A stretch of DNA of 64,000 nucleotides from Bacillus oleivorans (GTDB lineage: Bacteria > Bacillota > Bacilli > Bacillales > JC228): NCBI RefSeq assembly GCF_900207585.1, contig NZ_OAOP01000003.1, positions 310,001 through 374,000 on the forward strand, read 5' to 3'. Under the pieces are notes generated by a model. The model was not told the origin of the DNA, ran no database searches, and saw only the letters and a program-made list of their open reading frames with translations. The translations under genes and the position numbers were made by a program. Below, piece by piece: positions 36,346 through 44,123 of the stretch (position 1 is its first letter; every line of letters begins with the position of its first letter).

Positions 36346-36350
36346 AAACA

Positions 36351-36393
36351 AAAGGACTCTTCATTGCTCAGGGTGAGCAAGAGAGTCCTTTTT
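36351..36393 (+). terminator. Terminator of thiT
   Basis: AAAGGACTCT and AGAGTCCTTT enclose an inner TTGCTCA/TGAGCAA stem; T-run follows. Confidence 0.88.
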
Positions 36394-36511
36394 ATCTATA
36401 TAACGATTCATTAAAATTGTATAATTTTTCTTTACAGTTAGGTAATAACCCCAGAAACTTCTCACCTTTATCGTATCATTATATTATCTAAGTGAGCTAG
36501 AGGTGAATAAT

Positions 36512-36655
36512 ATGAACAATTCAAATATACCCTGTGTTCATCCCACTATCAAGAAATGCCTGCTCCATCTAGATATATTAGGAGCTGACGATAAAATCAA
36601 ACAAATTGTTTATATGTATATGGAAGCCTTAAAAAAGGAAATAGAAAAAGAGTAG
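36512..36655 (+). CDS. Small protein of 47 residues with a cysteine pair (unknown)
   Basis: A GAGGTG site lies 7 bp before the ATG. The product is MNNSNIPCVHPTIKKCLLHL and then a charged helix ending ALKKEIEKE; Cys at about 8 and 16. It is predicted helical and soluble. I do not recognise it. A remnant of a dispersed repeat (GGGTGCCTGTCACTCC) begins at the stop codon. Its size and a good ribosome site make it plausible but unproven. Confidence 0.45.
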   Translation: MNNSNIPCVHPTIKKCLLHLDILGADDKIKQIVYMYMEALKKEIEKE

Positions 36656-36672
36656 GGTGCCTGTCACTCCCA
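36656..36672 (+). repeat. Fragment of a dispersed Bacillales repeat (GGTGCCTGTCAC type)
   Basis: GGTGCCTGTCACTCCC just after the 47-codon gene. From memory this string recurs near gene ends in many Bacillales genomes as part of REP-like hairpins; here the partner arm is missing. Confidence 0.45.
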
Positions 36673-36707
36673 GAATATTGTCGATAAAAAATTTTCTAAT
36701 TTTTTTG

Positions 36708-36736
36708 TTGACTCTATTTGGAAACGATGGTAATCT
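36708..36736 (+). promoter_or_regulatory. Promoter of the bmr leader/exporter operon
   Basis: TTGACT (36708-36713), 17-bp spacer, TAATCT (36731-36736). It lies about 45 bp upstream of the first leader ORF and is followed by an attenuator, so transcription should begin near 36743. Confidence 0.65.
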
Positions 36737-36781
36737 TACATAGCAAATGAAAAAAATGTAAAAGAAAGGAGCTGTTGTGTC

Positions 36782-36865
36782 ATGATTTTAATCAATTCTT
36801 CATTCATTGGCGGTTTGCAAAAATTAAATATGATGGCGCAGCCTGGCTCCGTTTATAGATCGTAA
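36782..36865 (+). CDS. bmrB: Leader peptide ORF upstream of bmrCD (BmrB-like role)
   Basis: 27 codons starting MILINSSFIGGLQKLNMMAQ, behind AAAGGAG with about 11 bp spacing. It is followed by a stem-loop (36886-36929) and then an intrinsic terminator (36939-36981), all upstream of the two ABC half-transporters. B. subtilis bmrCD is preceded by the leader peptide gene bmrB, where ribosome stalling by antibiotics prevents premature termination. The same function is inferred here from layout only; the peptide itself was not matched to BmrB. Confidence 0.55.
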   Translation: MILINSSFIGGLQKLNMMAQPGSVYRS

Positions 36866-36885
36866 CATTCTTTTTCGATACTTTT

Positions 36886-36981
36886 AGGACCCTAGGTTGT
36901 GGCCTTTTGCTGCAATCTGTATAGGTCTCGGTATGAATAAAAAAAGGTATGCCGTACAACAGGTGCGGTATGCCTTTTTTT
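36886..36981 (+). promoter_or_regulatory. Attenuator: internal hairpin plus intrinsic terminator ahead of bmrCD
   Basis: First structure: AGGACC (36886-36891) can pair with GGTCTC (36924-36929), enclosing TTGTGGC-CTTTT-GCTGCAA. Second structure: AAAAAAAGGTATGCCG (36939-36954) pairs with CGGTATGCCTTTTTTT (36966-36981) with two G-U pairs, a complete terminator. CCTTTT in the first loop could alternatively pair with AAAAGG of the terminator's left arm, offering an antiterminator. Confidence 0.65.
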
Positions 36982-37060
36982 GTTTTTTTTAAATGAATAG
37001 CGGGCATCTCCCGTTTTTCAGATAAATCAAGCTTTAAGAAAAAAATAAGGAGGAATTGTC

Positions 37061-37117
37061 ATGATTCAAATCAGCGGTAAACAAGGATTTTACAATGGAG
37101 ATCCAGAGAGCGGCTAG
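37061..37117 (+). CDS. Second mini-ORF (18 codons) between attenuator and bmrC
   Basis: A near-perfect ribosome site, TAAGGAGG, sits 7 bp before an ATG that encodes MIQISGKQGFYNGDPESG and stops 30 bp before bmrC. The ribosome site is far better than that of bmrC itself (GAGAGTGGGT). It could be a second regulatory leader or deliver ribosomes to bmrC. No homologue recognised. Confidence 0.45.
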   Translation: MIQISGKQGFYNGDPESG

Positions 37118-37147
37118 TACTAAAGAAAAAGAGAGTGGGTAGAATGT

Positions 37148-38908
37148 ATGTTTAAGGTGTTTAAACAATTATCATGGTTTTTTAAAGAAGAATGGAAGCG
37201 GTATACCATTGCATTAATCTTCTTGGCGATTGTCGGGGTCATCGATATCATGCCAGCAAGATTGGTCGGTATGGCGATTGATGATATTCATCAAGGCATA
37301 TTAACAAATGAATTAATTCTAATATACATTCTTGGATTGATAGGGATTGCTGTTGCTTCCTATAGTTTGACGTATGTTTGGGTTAATAAACTATTTGGGG
37401 GAGCCTTTGTAGTTGAAAGAAAATTAAGATCTAAATTTATGAATCATTTGTTAAAAATGACACCGGTTTTTTATGAAAAATATAGAACCGGTGACTTAAT
37501 GGCGCGTGGAACGAATGATCTGAAAGCAATTTCGACCACCGCAGGATTTGGGATATTAACTCTGATGGACAGCAGTATTTTCATGATTACTGTTTTATTT
37601 GCCATGGGGATACTGATTAGCTGGAAGCTGACTTTTGCAGCCATTATACCATTACCTATTATGGCGTATGTTATTAAGATTTTAGGAGAAAAAATTCATA
37701 AACGTTTCACGGTTGCGCAAGACAGATTTGGTGAAATGAATAACAGGGTGCTGGAATCTGTTTCAGGAGTCCGTGTCATTCGTGCATATGTGCAGGAAAG
37801 AGCAGATGAAGCCAGGTTTAATCAGATGACGGAAGACGTGTATGAGAAAAACCTGGCTGTCGCTAAAATCGATTCTTTATTTGGACCGATCATCAAAGTA
37901 TTAGTCGGGATCAGTTATCTGATTGGTTTAGGATACGGTTCCTATTTAGTTTTTCAACAAACGATTTCACTAGGAGATCTTGTAACCTTTAACGTGTATT
38001 TAGGAATGATGATTTGGCCGATGTTTGCAGTCGGAGAGCTCATCAATGTTATGCAGCGGGGAAGTGCATCACTTGACCGTCTGCAAAATACGCTTTCTTA
38101 CGAGCCAGATATTACAGATGTTGAAAAGCCAATTTCTGTATCTAAGCCAGAAAACGTGGATTTTAATCGGGTTTCGTTCCAGTACCCAACTTCTAATGTT
38201 CAAAACCTCGATCAGGTCAAAGTCCATTTCAATCGCGGGGAAACATTAGGGATTGTAGGGAAAACGGGAAGCGGGAAGACGACTTTTGTTAAACAATTAC
38301 TAAAATATTATCCAAAAGGTGAGGGAGAACTTACCATTTCAGGAATTCCAATCGAACAGCAAACGATTGAGCAAGTTCGAGACTTTGTTGGGTATGTTCC
38401 TCAGGATCATACGTTATTTTCCAAAACAGTAAGAGAAAATATCTTATTCGGAAAGCCTGAAGCAACAGAGGAAGAGTTAAGAAAAGCCATCGAATTAGCC
38501 GCCTTTGACCAGGATATTCAGTTTCTGCCAGAGGGCTTAGAAACGCTTGTAGGGGAAAAAGGGGTAGCATTATCTGGCGGGCAAAAGCAGCGGATTTCGA
38601 TTGCGCGGGCATTAATTAAAGACCCGGAAATTTTAATCTTAGACGACTCATTGTCAGCCGTTGATGCGAAGACAGAGTCTAGAATTATTGAGAATATACG
38701 CAGGGAACGTTCGGGGAAAACCACGATCATCACGACCCATCGTTTATCAGCAGTCCAGCATGCCGATTGGATCATTGTCCTGGATGATGGGAAGATTGCA
38801 GAAGAAGGAACTCATGAAATCCTTATGAAGATAAAAGATGGATGGTATCACGAACAATATTTGCACCAGCAGCTTGAAAGTGCTGTGGGCGGGGGTGATA
38901 ACCAATGA
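37148..38908 (+). CDS. bmrC: Heterodimeric multidrug ABC exporter half-transporter, BmrC/YheI-like
   Basis: 586 residues: six-helix exporter membrane domain (about 1-320), then the nucleotide-binding domain with Walker A GKTGSGKTT, signature LSGGQKQR and Walker B ILILDDSLSAVDAKTE. The residue after the Walker B Asp is Asp instead of catalytic Glu, marking the degenerate site described for BmrCD-type heterodimers. Length and order (this gene before the 672-residue partner) match B. subtilis YheI-YheH. It overlaps bmrD by ATGA and is preceded by an attenuator. Confidence 0.92.
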   Translation: MFKVFKQLSWFFKEEWKRYTIALIFLAIVGVIDIMPARLVGMAIDDIHQGILTNELILIYILGLIGIAVASYSLTYVWVNKLFGGAFVVERKLRSKFMNHLLKMTPVFYEKYRTGDLMARGTNDLKAISTTAGFGILTLMDSSIFMITVLFAMGILISWKLTFAAIIPLPIMAYVIKILGEKIHKRFTVAQDRFGEMNNRVLESVSGVRVIRAYVQERADEARFNQMTEDVYEKNLAVAKIDSLFGPIIKVLVGISYLIGLGYGSYLVFQQTISLGDLVTFNVYLGMMIWPMFAVGELINVMQRGSASLDRLQNTLSYEPDITDVEKPISVSKPENVDFNRVSFQYPTSNVQNLDQVKVHFNRGETLGIVGKTGSGKTTFVKQLLKYYPKGEGELTISGIPIEQQTIEQVRDFVGYVPQDHTLFSKTVRENILFGKPEATEEELRKAIELAAFDQDIQFLPEGLETLVGEKGVALSGGQKQRISIARALIKDPEILILDDSLSAVDAKTESRIIENIRRERSGKTTIITTHRLSAVQHADWIIVLDDGKIAEEGTHEILMKIKDGWYHEQYLHQQLESAVGGGDNQ

Positions 38909-40923
38909 GTACAGGTAAAAGACTAGTACAGTATGCATTAAAGTTTAAAATGATGATTATTTTCGCGTTGGTAATGCTATCAGTTTCAGTTGGTGCTGAG
39001 CTAATGGGACCATTTATTGCGAAAAAATTGATTGATGATCATATTATTGGAATTGAATCTCCTTGGTATGAAACGACTCAAGGGGAAGAGGCTGTAAACT
39101 ATAATGGGACTTTTTATAAGCGAGGAGCCTATTTTGAAGAAGGAGAAGAGAAAGGGTCTCCTGCCCGGATTCTTCAAATTCAAAAAGATTTTATTTTTGT
39201 TCCCTCAGAGATTGAATTTGACGGGAAACGGACATTTGCAGATGGAATTCTAACAATCTCAAACGGAGATGTAACAAGGGAGTATTCAGGAACGAAATTA
39301 AACACAAGGGAAGTGATGGCTTTTTACCAGCCGGAGGTTCCCAAAATAATGATTTTAATCAGTGCTTATTTCGGACTTCTTGTCTTTGCTTCATTCTTCC
39401 AATATGGTCAGCGGTTTTACCTTCAAAAAGCCGCTAATCGGATTATTCAAAAGATGCGAAATGATGTGTTTCAGCATATTTCACGCTTGCCGATTCAGTA
39501 TTTTGATAATTTGCCAGCTGGTAAAGTAGTGTCCCGAATCACAAACGATACCGAAGCAATTCGGGAGCTCTATGTCGCGGTTTTGGCAAACTTCTTTACC
39601 AGTATCATCTATATTATTGGGGTATTTATCGGGCTCTTCATCTTAGATCCAACACTAGCAGCCTGGTGCTTGCTATTAGTGCCGATTCTATTCATTTGGA
39701 TGAAGCTTTATCGAAAATACGCTTCTGTCTACAACCATGTCATTCGCTCAAAAGTAAGTGAAATTAATGGGATGTTAAATGAATCGATTCAAGGGATGTC
39801 AATCATTCAAGCCTTTAGAAGAGAAAAAGAGATGAAACAAGAATTCGAAGCATTGAATGATGAACACTTTCAATACCAAAATAAATTGTTAAATCTCAAC
39901 TCTTTAACCGGGCATAATTTGACATGGATGTTGAGAAATATCGTGTTTGTTGCATTCATCTGGTATTTCGGAGGACAGTCATTAGGGATCGGAACCGTGG
40001 TTTCACTCGGAGTCTTGTATGCGATCGTTGATTATATCACACGGCTTTTTGAACCAGTAAACGGGATTGTGAACCAGTTAGCTAATTTAGAACAGGCATT
40101 AGTAGCTGGGGAGCGGGTGTTTCAGCTGATGGATGAAGAAGGGACTCCGGTGAGTGATGAAGAGATTCCGCGGCTTAAAGGCCATGTTCAATTTGAACAG
40201 GTTTCTTTCGCTTATAAAGAGGAGGACTATGTCTTAAAGGATATTGACTTTGAAGCAAAACCGGGTCAAACCGTTGCCCTGGTGGGTCATACCGGCTCAG
40301 GAAAAAGCTCCATTCTCAATTTGCTGTTTCGCTATTATGATAGTCAAAAAGGAGCTATTAAAATAGACGGAAAAGATGTTAAAGATCTTCCAAAACAAGC
40401 CTTACGAAAACATATGGCCATCGTTCTTCAGGATCCATTTTTATTTACAGGGACGATTGCATCTAATATTAGTATGGATGACGACAAAATTACCCGTAAG
40501 CAGATGGAAATGGCCCTGAAAGCGGTAGGGGGAGATCAAATCCTAAAGCATCTGGAAAAAGGATTAGATGAACCTGTTATTGAAAAAGGAAGTACTTTAT
40601 CTTCCGGTCAGCGGCAGCTAATTAGCTTTGCCCGCGCACTCGCGTTTGATCCTGCCATATTAGTGTTAGATGAGGCGACTTCTAATATTGATACGGAAAC
40701 TGAAGCGGTGATTCAAAAGGCGATGGATGTGCTTAAAAAAGGAAGGACCACCTTTATCATTGCGCACCGACTCTCCACTATCAAAAATGCTGACCTGATT
40801 CTCGTGTTAGACAGAGGTCAAATTGTTGAAAGAGGAAATCATGAGCAGCTGATGAACAATGGCGGGAAGTATTACCAAATGTACCAGCTGCAAAAGGGTG
40901 GAAAAAGCTCGCTGGCAGTGTAA
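38905..40923 (+). CDS. bmrD: Heterodimeric multidrug ABC exporter half-transporter, BmrD/YheH-like
   Basis: 672 residues. After the first membrane helix there is a roughly 90-residue extracytoplasmic insert (about 45-140, from ESPWYETTQGEEAVNYNG to NTREVMAFYQPEVP), as in BmrD, followed by the remaining helices. The nucleotide-binding domain has Walker A GHTGSGKSS, Walker B ILVLDEATSNIDTETE (canonical Glu) and a deviant signature LSSGQRQL, which completes the degenerate composite site with BmrC. Exports drugs as a heterodimer. A strong terminator follows. Confidence 0.92.
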   Translation: MSTGKRLVQYALKFKMMIIFALVMLSVSVGAELMGPFIAKKLIDDHIIGIESPWYETTQGEEAVNYNGTFYKRGAYFEEGEEKGSPARILQIQKDFIFVPSEIEFDGKRTFADGILTISNGDVTREYSGTKLNTREVMAFYQPEVPKIMILISAYFGLLVFASFFQYGQRFYLQKAANRIIQKMRNDVFQHISRLPIQYFDNLPAGKVVSRITNDTEAIRELYVAVLANFFTSIIYIIGVFIGLFILDPTLAAWCLLLVPILFIWMKLYRKYASVYNHVIRSKVSEINGMLNESIQGMSIIQAFRREKEMKQEFEALNDEHFQYQNKLLNLNSLTGHNLTWMLRNIVFVAFIWYFGGQSLGIGTVVSLGVLYAIVDYITRLFEPVNGIVNQLANLEQALVAGERVFQLMDEEGTPVSDEEIPRLKGHVQFEQVSFAYKEEDYVLKDIDFEAKPGQTVALVGHTGSGKSSILNLLFRYYDSQKGAIKIDGKDVKDLPKQALRKHMAIVLQDPFLFTGTIASNISMDDDKITRKQMEMALKAVGGDQILKHLEKGLDEPVIEKGSTLSSGQRQLISFARALAFDPAILVLDEATSNIDTETEAVIQKAMDVLKKGRTTFIIAHRLSTIKNADLILVLDRGQIVERGNHEQLMNNGGKYYQMYQLQKGGKSSLAV

Positions 40924-40931
40924 CATGGAAG

Positions 40932-40967
40932 GCCGAATTCTTTCATCTGGAAGAATTCGGCTTTTTT
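40932..40967 (+). terminator. Terminator of bmrCD
   Basis: GCCGAATTCTT pairs perfectly with AAGAATTCGGC, 8-base loop, then TTTTTT. Confidence 0.92.
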
Positions 40968-40994
40968 AAATTTTGATTTAGTTTTACTGCGGTG

Positions 40995-41700
40995 GAAGTG
41001 TCGATTATAAGGGGAATGAAGGATAAAAGCAGGAGGCGGAGCAGTGAAGTGTCGATTATAAGGTGGATGAAGGACACAATAGTGAGGAATAGTAATTGAA
41101 ATGTCCTTCATCCTAGTGCAAATAGTCTGTTCTAAAAGCCCAAATCCAGCCAAAAGCCAGCAGAATGTCTTTTACAAGCGTTCTCAAAGCCCAAATTAAA
41201 CAAAAAGCCAGCGAAATGTCCTTTATAAGGGTTCTCAAAGCCCAAATCCAGCCAAAAGCCAGCAGAATGTCTTTTACAAGCGTTCTCAAAGCCCAAATTA
41301 AACAAAAAGCCAGCAGAATGTCTTTTACAAGCGTTCTCAAAGCCCAAATTAAACAGAAAGCCAGCGAAATGTCTTTTATAAGCGTTCTCAAAGCCCAAAT
41401 TAAACAAAAAGCCAGCAGAATGTCTTTTACAAGCGCTCTCAAAGCCCAAATTAAACAAAAAGCCAGCCAAATGTCTTTTACAAGCGCTCTCAAAGCCCAA
41501 ATCCAGCCATAAGCCAGCAGAATGTCTTTTACAAGGGTTTTTAAAGCCAAAATTAAACAAAAAGCCAGCGAAATGTCTTTTACAAGGATTTTCAAAGCCC
41601 AAATCCAGCCAAAAGCCAGCAGAATGTCTTTTATAAGGATTCTCAAAGCCCAAATCTCGCAAAAATCCAGTCAAATATTTTGGCAGCATACTCTCAAGCA
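40995..41700 (+). repeat. 51-bp tandem repeat array 2 (between bmrD and fumC)
   Basis: The core GTCTTTTACAAGCGTTCTCAA begins at 41167, 41218, 41269, 41320, 41371, 41422, 41473, 41524, 41575 and 41626: ten copies at exactly 51 bp. A decayed copy follows at about 41677. Upstream, older units begin at 41000, 41051 and 41103, again 51-52 bp apart, with a 64-bp step into the main array. Two variants of the second half (AAATTAAACAAAAAGCCAGC and AAATCCAGCCAAAAGCCAGC) are interspersed. Frames are open on both strands because 51 is divisible by 3; I do not regard them as genes. The rest of the gap to 41879 holds only the fumC promoter region. Confidence 0.9.
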
Positions 41701-41879
41701 TCCGTGCACCTTCCGCTAGCAAACCCACGCAAAAACCGATGCGAAAAAATTGTATCTCTCCTTTGCATTGTAGTATTGTCAACATGTAAGATTACTTAAA
41801 TAACGTTTCTCTCTCTTTTCTTCACCCGTCCAATACATAAAAAAAGAGGGAGCCACTTTTACAAAAGGAGTGAAAGACA

Positions 41880-43262
41880 ATGGAATATCGGATTGAAAGA
41901 GATACCCTAGGAGAAGTTCAAGTTCCTAAGGACAAACTCTGGGGAGCGCAAACACAACGAAGTCTGCAAAACTTTGCGATCGGTCAAGAGGTTATGCCAC
42001 TCGAGGTTATGCACGCTTTCGCTCAATTAAAAAAAGCAGCAGCAACGGTTAACCATGACTTAGGTAAGTTATCAGCCGAGAAAAAAGACGCAATCGTTAA
42101 AGCGTGTGATGAAATCATTGCTGGGAAACATGACAGTGAATTTCCGCTCAAAGTCTGGCAGACAGGAAGTGGAACTCAGTCCAATATGAACGCGAATGAA
42201 GTCATCGCCTTTTTAGCCAATCAATTTTTAACTGATAGAGAAATAAATCAAAAAGTTCATCCAAATGATGATGTCAATATGTCTCAAAGTTCAAATGATA
42301 CCTTTCCTACAGCGATGCACATTGCCGCTTATAAATATGTATCAGAAAAGCTGATTCCCGCTGCAGATAAAATGATTCAAACTTTAAGAGAAAAGGAAGA
42401 GAAGTTCCGTTCTGTAGTAAAAATTGGACGAACTCACCTCCAGGACGCAACTCCATTGACACTTGGACAAGAAATCAGCGGGTGGAGAGCGATGTTCGAA
42501 AAATCGCAAAAAATGATCAGCGAAAGTATGAAGTATGTACTGAAACTGGCTATTGGCGGAACAGCTGTCGGAACAGGGATTAACGCTGAGCCAGATTTTG
42601 GAGATCGGGTTGCAGATGTATTACAAACGAATACCGGGTATCCTTTCCGTTCATCGGACAACAAATTTCATGCGCTTACTTCTCATGATGAACTTGTTCA
42701 TGCCCATGGGGCAATAAAAGCGTTAGCAGCTGACTTTATGAAAATAGCCAATGATGTTCGCTGGTTATCCAGCGGCCCGAGAAGTGGCATTGGAGAACTT
42801 ACGATTCCTGCAAACGAACCAGGAAGTTCGATTATGCCAGGAAAAGTAAACCCAACCCAAAGTGAAGCCGTTACGATGGTATGCAGTCAAATATTTGGAA
42901 ACGATGCAACGATTGGATTTGCTGCAAGCCAAGGGAATTTTGAATTAAATGTATTTAAACCTGTGATTATATACAATTTCCTTCAATCTGTCCGGCTTTT
43001 ATCTGACAGTATCCATTCCTTTAACGATAAATGTTTAGTCGGATTAGAAGCGAATGAAGAAAAAATTGAGCAATACTTGCAAGATTCTTTAATGCTTGTA
43101 ACCGCGTTAAATCCCCATATTGGATATGAAAAAGCTGCAGAAATTGCGAAAAAAGCGTTTAAAGAAAATACAACGCTAAAAGCAGCTGCCTTAGCGACCG
43201 GCTATATTACAGAAGAACAATTTGATGAGTGGGTAGACCCTCGGAAAATGGTTCGATTTTAA
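41880..43262 (+). CDS. fumC: Class II fumarate hydratase
   Basis: 460 residues, fumarase/aspartase superfamily. Start [28 protein letters not shown] is typical of FumC/CitG. Signatures: [40 protein letters not shown] and the catalytic loop [16 protein letters not shown]. It interconverts fumarate and malate in the TCA cycle in the cytoplasm. In B. subtilis citG lies elsewhere, so this position inside the bmr-sspB-yhe block is a local rearrangement. Good AAAAGGAG site upstream. Confidence 0.96.
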   Translation: MEYRIERDTLGEVQVPKDKLWGAQTQRSLQNFAIGQEVMPLEVMHAFAQLKKAAATVNHDLGKLSAEKKDAIVKACDEIIAGKHDSEFPLKVWQTGSGTQSNMNANEVIAFLANQFLTDREINQKVHPNDDVNMSQSSNDTFPTAMHIAAYKYVSEKLIPAADKMIQTLREKEEKFRSVVKIGRTHLQDATPLTLGQEISGWRAMFEKSQKMISESMKYVLKLAIGGTAVGTGINAEPDFGDRVADVLQTNTGYPFRSSDNKFHALTSHDELVHAHGAIKALAADFMKIANDVRWLSSGPRSGIGELTIPANEPGSSIMPGKVNPTQSEAVTMVCSQIFGNDATIGFAASQGNFELNVFKPVIIYNFLQSVRLLSDSIHSFNDKCLVGLEANEEKIEQYLQDSLMLVTALNPHIGYEKAAEIAKKAFKENTTLKAAALATGYITEEQFDEWVDPRKMVRF

Positions 43263-43278
43263 TAAACAAACCACATGA

Positions 43279-43304
43279 AAAGCCCCCGAATTATCGGGGG
43301 CTTT
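43279..43304. terminator. Bidirectional terminator between fumC and the SASP gene
   Basis: AAAGCCCCCGA-ATTA-TCGGGGGCTTT-type perfect stem. Confidence 0.9.
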
Positions 43305-43323
43305 AGCCATTTTTATTCAATTG

Positions 43324-43533
43324 TTACGCTTGAGGGAATCCTCCGCCAAGTTGGCTTTCAGCCATTGATACTAGGCGCTTAGTGATTTCTCCTCCAACAG
43401 ATCCGTTTGCACGTGAAGTAGTGTCAGCACCAAGTTGTACACCAAATTCTTGTGCGATCTCAACCTTCATTTGGTTAAGAGCTTGTTGAACTCCAGGTAC
43501 TAATAATTGGTTGTTGTTGTTGTTACGTGCCAT
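43324..43533 (-). CDS. sspB: Alpha/beta-type small acid-soluble spore protein
   Basis: 69 residues: [20 protein letters not shown], then [34 protein letters not shown], which carries both conserved SASP signature blocks and the germination-protease site (EIAQEFGV). It coats spore DNA in the A-like form and gives UV resistance along with SplB. Its position next to the bmr and yhe genes corresponds to sspB in B. subtilis; the symbol rests on synteny. Ribosome site GAGGAG. Only 33 bp separate the ATG from a tRNA-like element, and the likely sigma-G promoter lies beyond that element. Confidence 0.95.
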   Translation of the reverse strand: MARNNNNNQLLVPGVQQALNQMKVEIAQEFGVQLGADTTSRANGSVGGEITKRLVSMAESQLGGGFPQA

Positions 43534-43566
43534 TCTAATTCATCTCCTCAAAAAATATTTTTGTAA

Positions 43567-43634
43567 TGGTTGGGTTAGCTGGATTTGAACCAGCGCGACG
43601 GAAATAGCTTCCGCGACCAACATGGTTTAACCCA
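43567..43634 (-). ncRNA. Short tRNA-like element (68 nt with CCA) in the SASP leader
   Basis: Read on the minus strand from 43634: 7-bp acceptor TGGGTTA/TAACCCA, T-arm GCTGG-TTCAAAT-CCAGC (canonical T-loop), discriminator A and an encoded CCA (43569-43567). The 33 nt between acceptor and T-arm are 6-9 fewer than in normal tRNAs. They can form ACC-ATGTT-GGT (mini D-arm) and GCGGA-AGCTATT-TCCGT (anticodon-like arm, CTA in the anticodon position but no U33). It is probably not a decoding tRNA. B. cereus is known to make a short pseudo-tRNA (tRNAOther), so tRNA-like RNAs in this group have precedent. Confidence 0.75.
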
Positions 43635-43647
43635 TCGAATGTATTTT

Positions 43648-43677
43648 TATTGTGTTTGATATAGGAGAAAACTATTC
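43648..43677 (-). promoter_or_regulatory. Sigma-G/sigma-F-like promoter for the tRNA-like element and SASP gene
   Basis: On the minus strand: -35 GAATA (43677-43673), 18-bp spacer, -10 CACAATA (43654-43648), close to the sigma-G consensus GHATR-18-CATWMTA. The start would fall about 43641, only some 7 nt before the tRNA-like 5' end. I saw no other good candidate closer to the SASP ATG. Confidence 0.65.
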
Positions 43678-43825
43678 TTTTTTTTCTATAGGTAATTGCT
43701 CCCTAATGCGACTAAATCCTTCCATCTTACCTTTCACATAGTCTCTATTCTTTTTGGAAAATATAAGCTTGTCAGTTTGCTCCTTATTGTTGCTAACAGT
43801 TCAAAAATGAAAGGAAAGCCGCTGT

Positions 43826-44074
43826 ATGTATATTTGTCCCCTATGTAACGGATTTGATACAAAGAGAATCATTTGCCGGAATTGCCAAAATGAGTTAATC
43901 GATAGCGGGAAGGTTAGTGATTACTATGATGACTATAGTGCGTACATGGAAATTGACGAATTAAAAGTGGAGAATGGGCATCCAGATGACTGGAAGAACC
44001 ATATTTGTTTTCATCTCTTTTCTTGTCCGACGTGCGGTCATGATGAAATCGTATCGGTTCAGGAAAATGAATAA
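43826..44074 (+). CDS. Small zinc-ribbon protein
   Basis: 82 residues with three CxxC-type pairs: CPLC at residues 4-7, CRNC near 17-20, CPTC near 68-71, plus an additional Cys near 61. It likely binds one or two zinc ions. The middle is acidic (DYYDDYSAYMEIDEL). I do not recognise the family; similar small Bacillus proteins are uncharacterised. AAAGGAAAG site upstream; convergent with msmX. Confidence 0.65.
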   Translation: MYICPLCNGFDTKRIICRNCQNELIDSGKVSDYYDDYSAYMEIDELKVENGHPDDWKNHICFHLFSCPTCGHDEIVSVQENE

Positions 44075-44111
44075 AACCACTTTACAGGAGTGATCCCAAT
44101 AAAGTGGTTTT
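44073..44111. terminator. Bidirectional terminator between the zinc-ribbon gene and msmX
   Basis: AAAACCACTTTA and its perfect complement TAAAGTGGTTTT enclose a 15-base loop. Confidence 0.85.
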
Positions 44112-44123
44112 ACGAAAAAGACT

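Noticed and set aside
40995-41700. CRISPR array
   Set aside because: The whole 51-bp unit is repeated; there are no unique spacers and no cas genes.
41113-41785. Long overlapping frames on both strands in array 2 (up to 217 codons)
   Set aside because: Open in several frames at once because the unit is 51 bp. No ribosome site or recognised domain.
43567-43634. A functional amber-decoding (pyrrolysine-type) tRNA
   Set aside because: The anticodon-like loop lacks U33, the element is too short between acceptor and T-arm, and no pyl genes are visible in the window.
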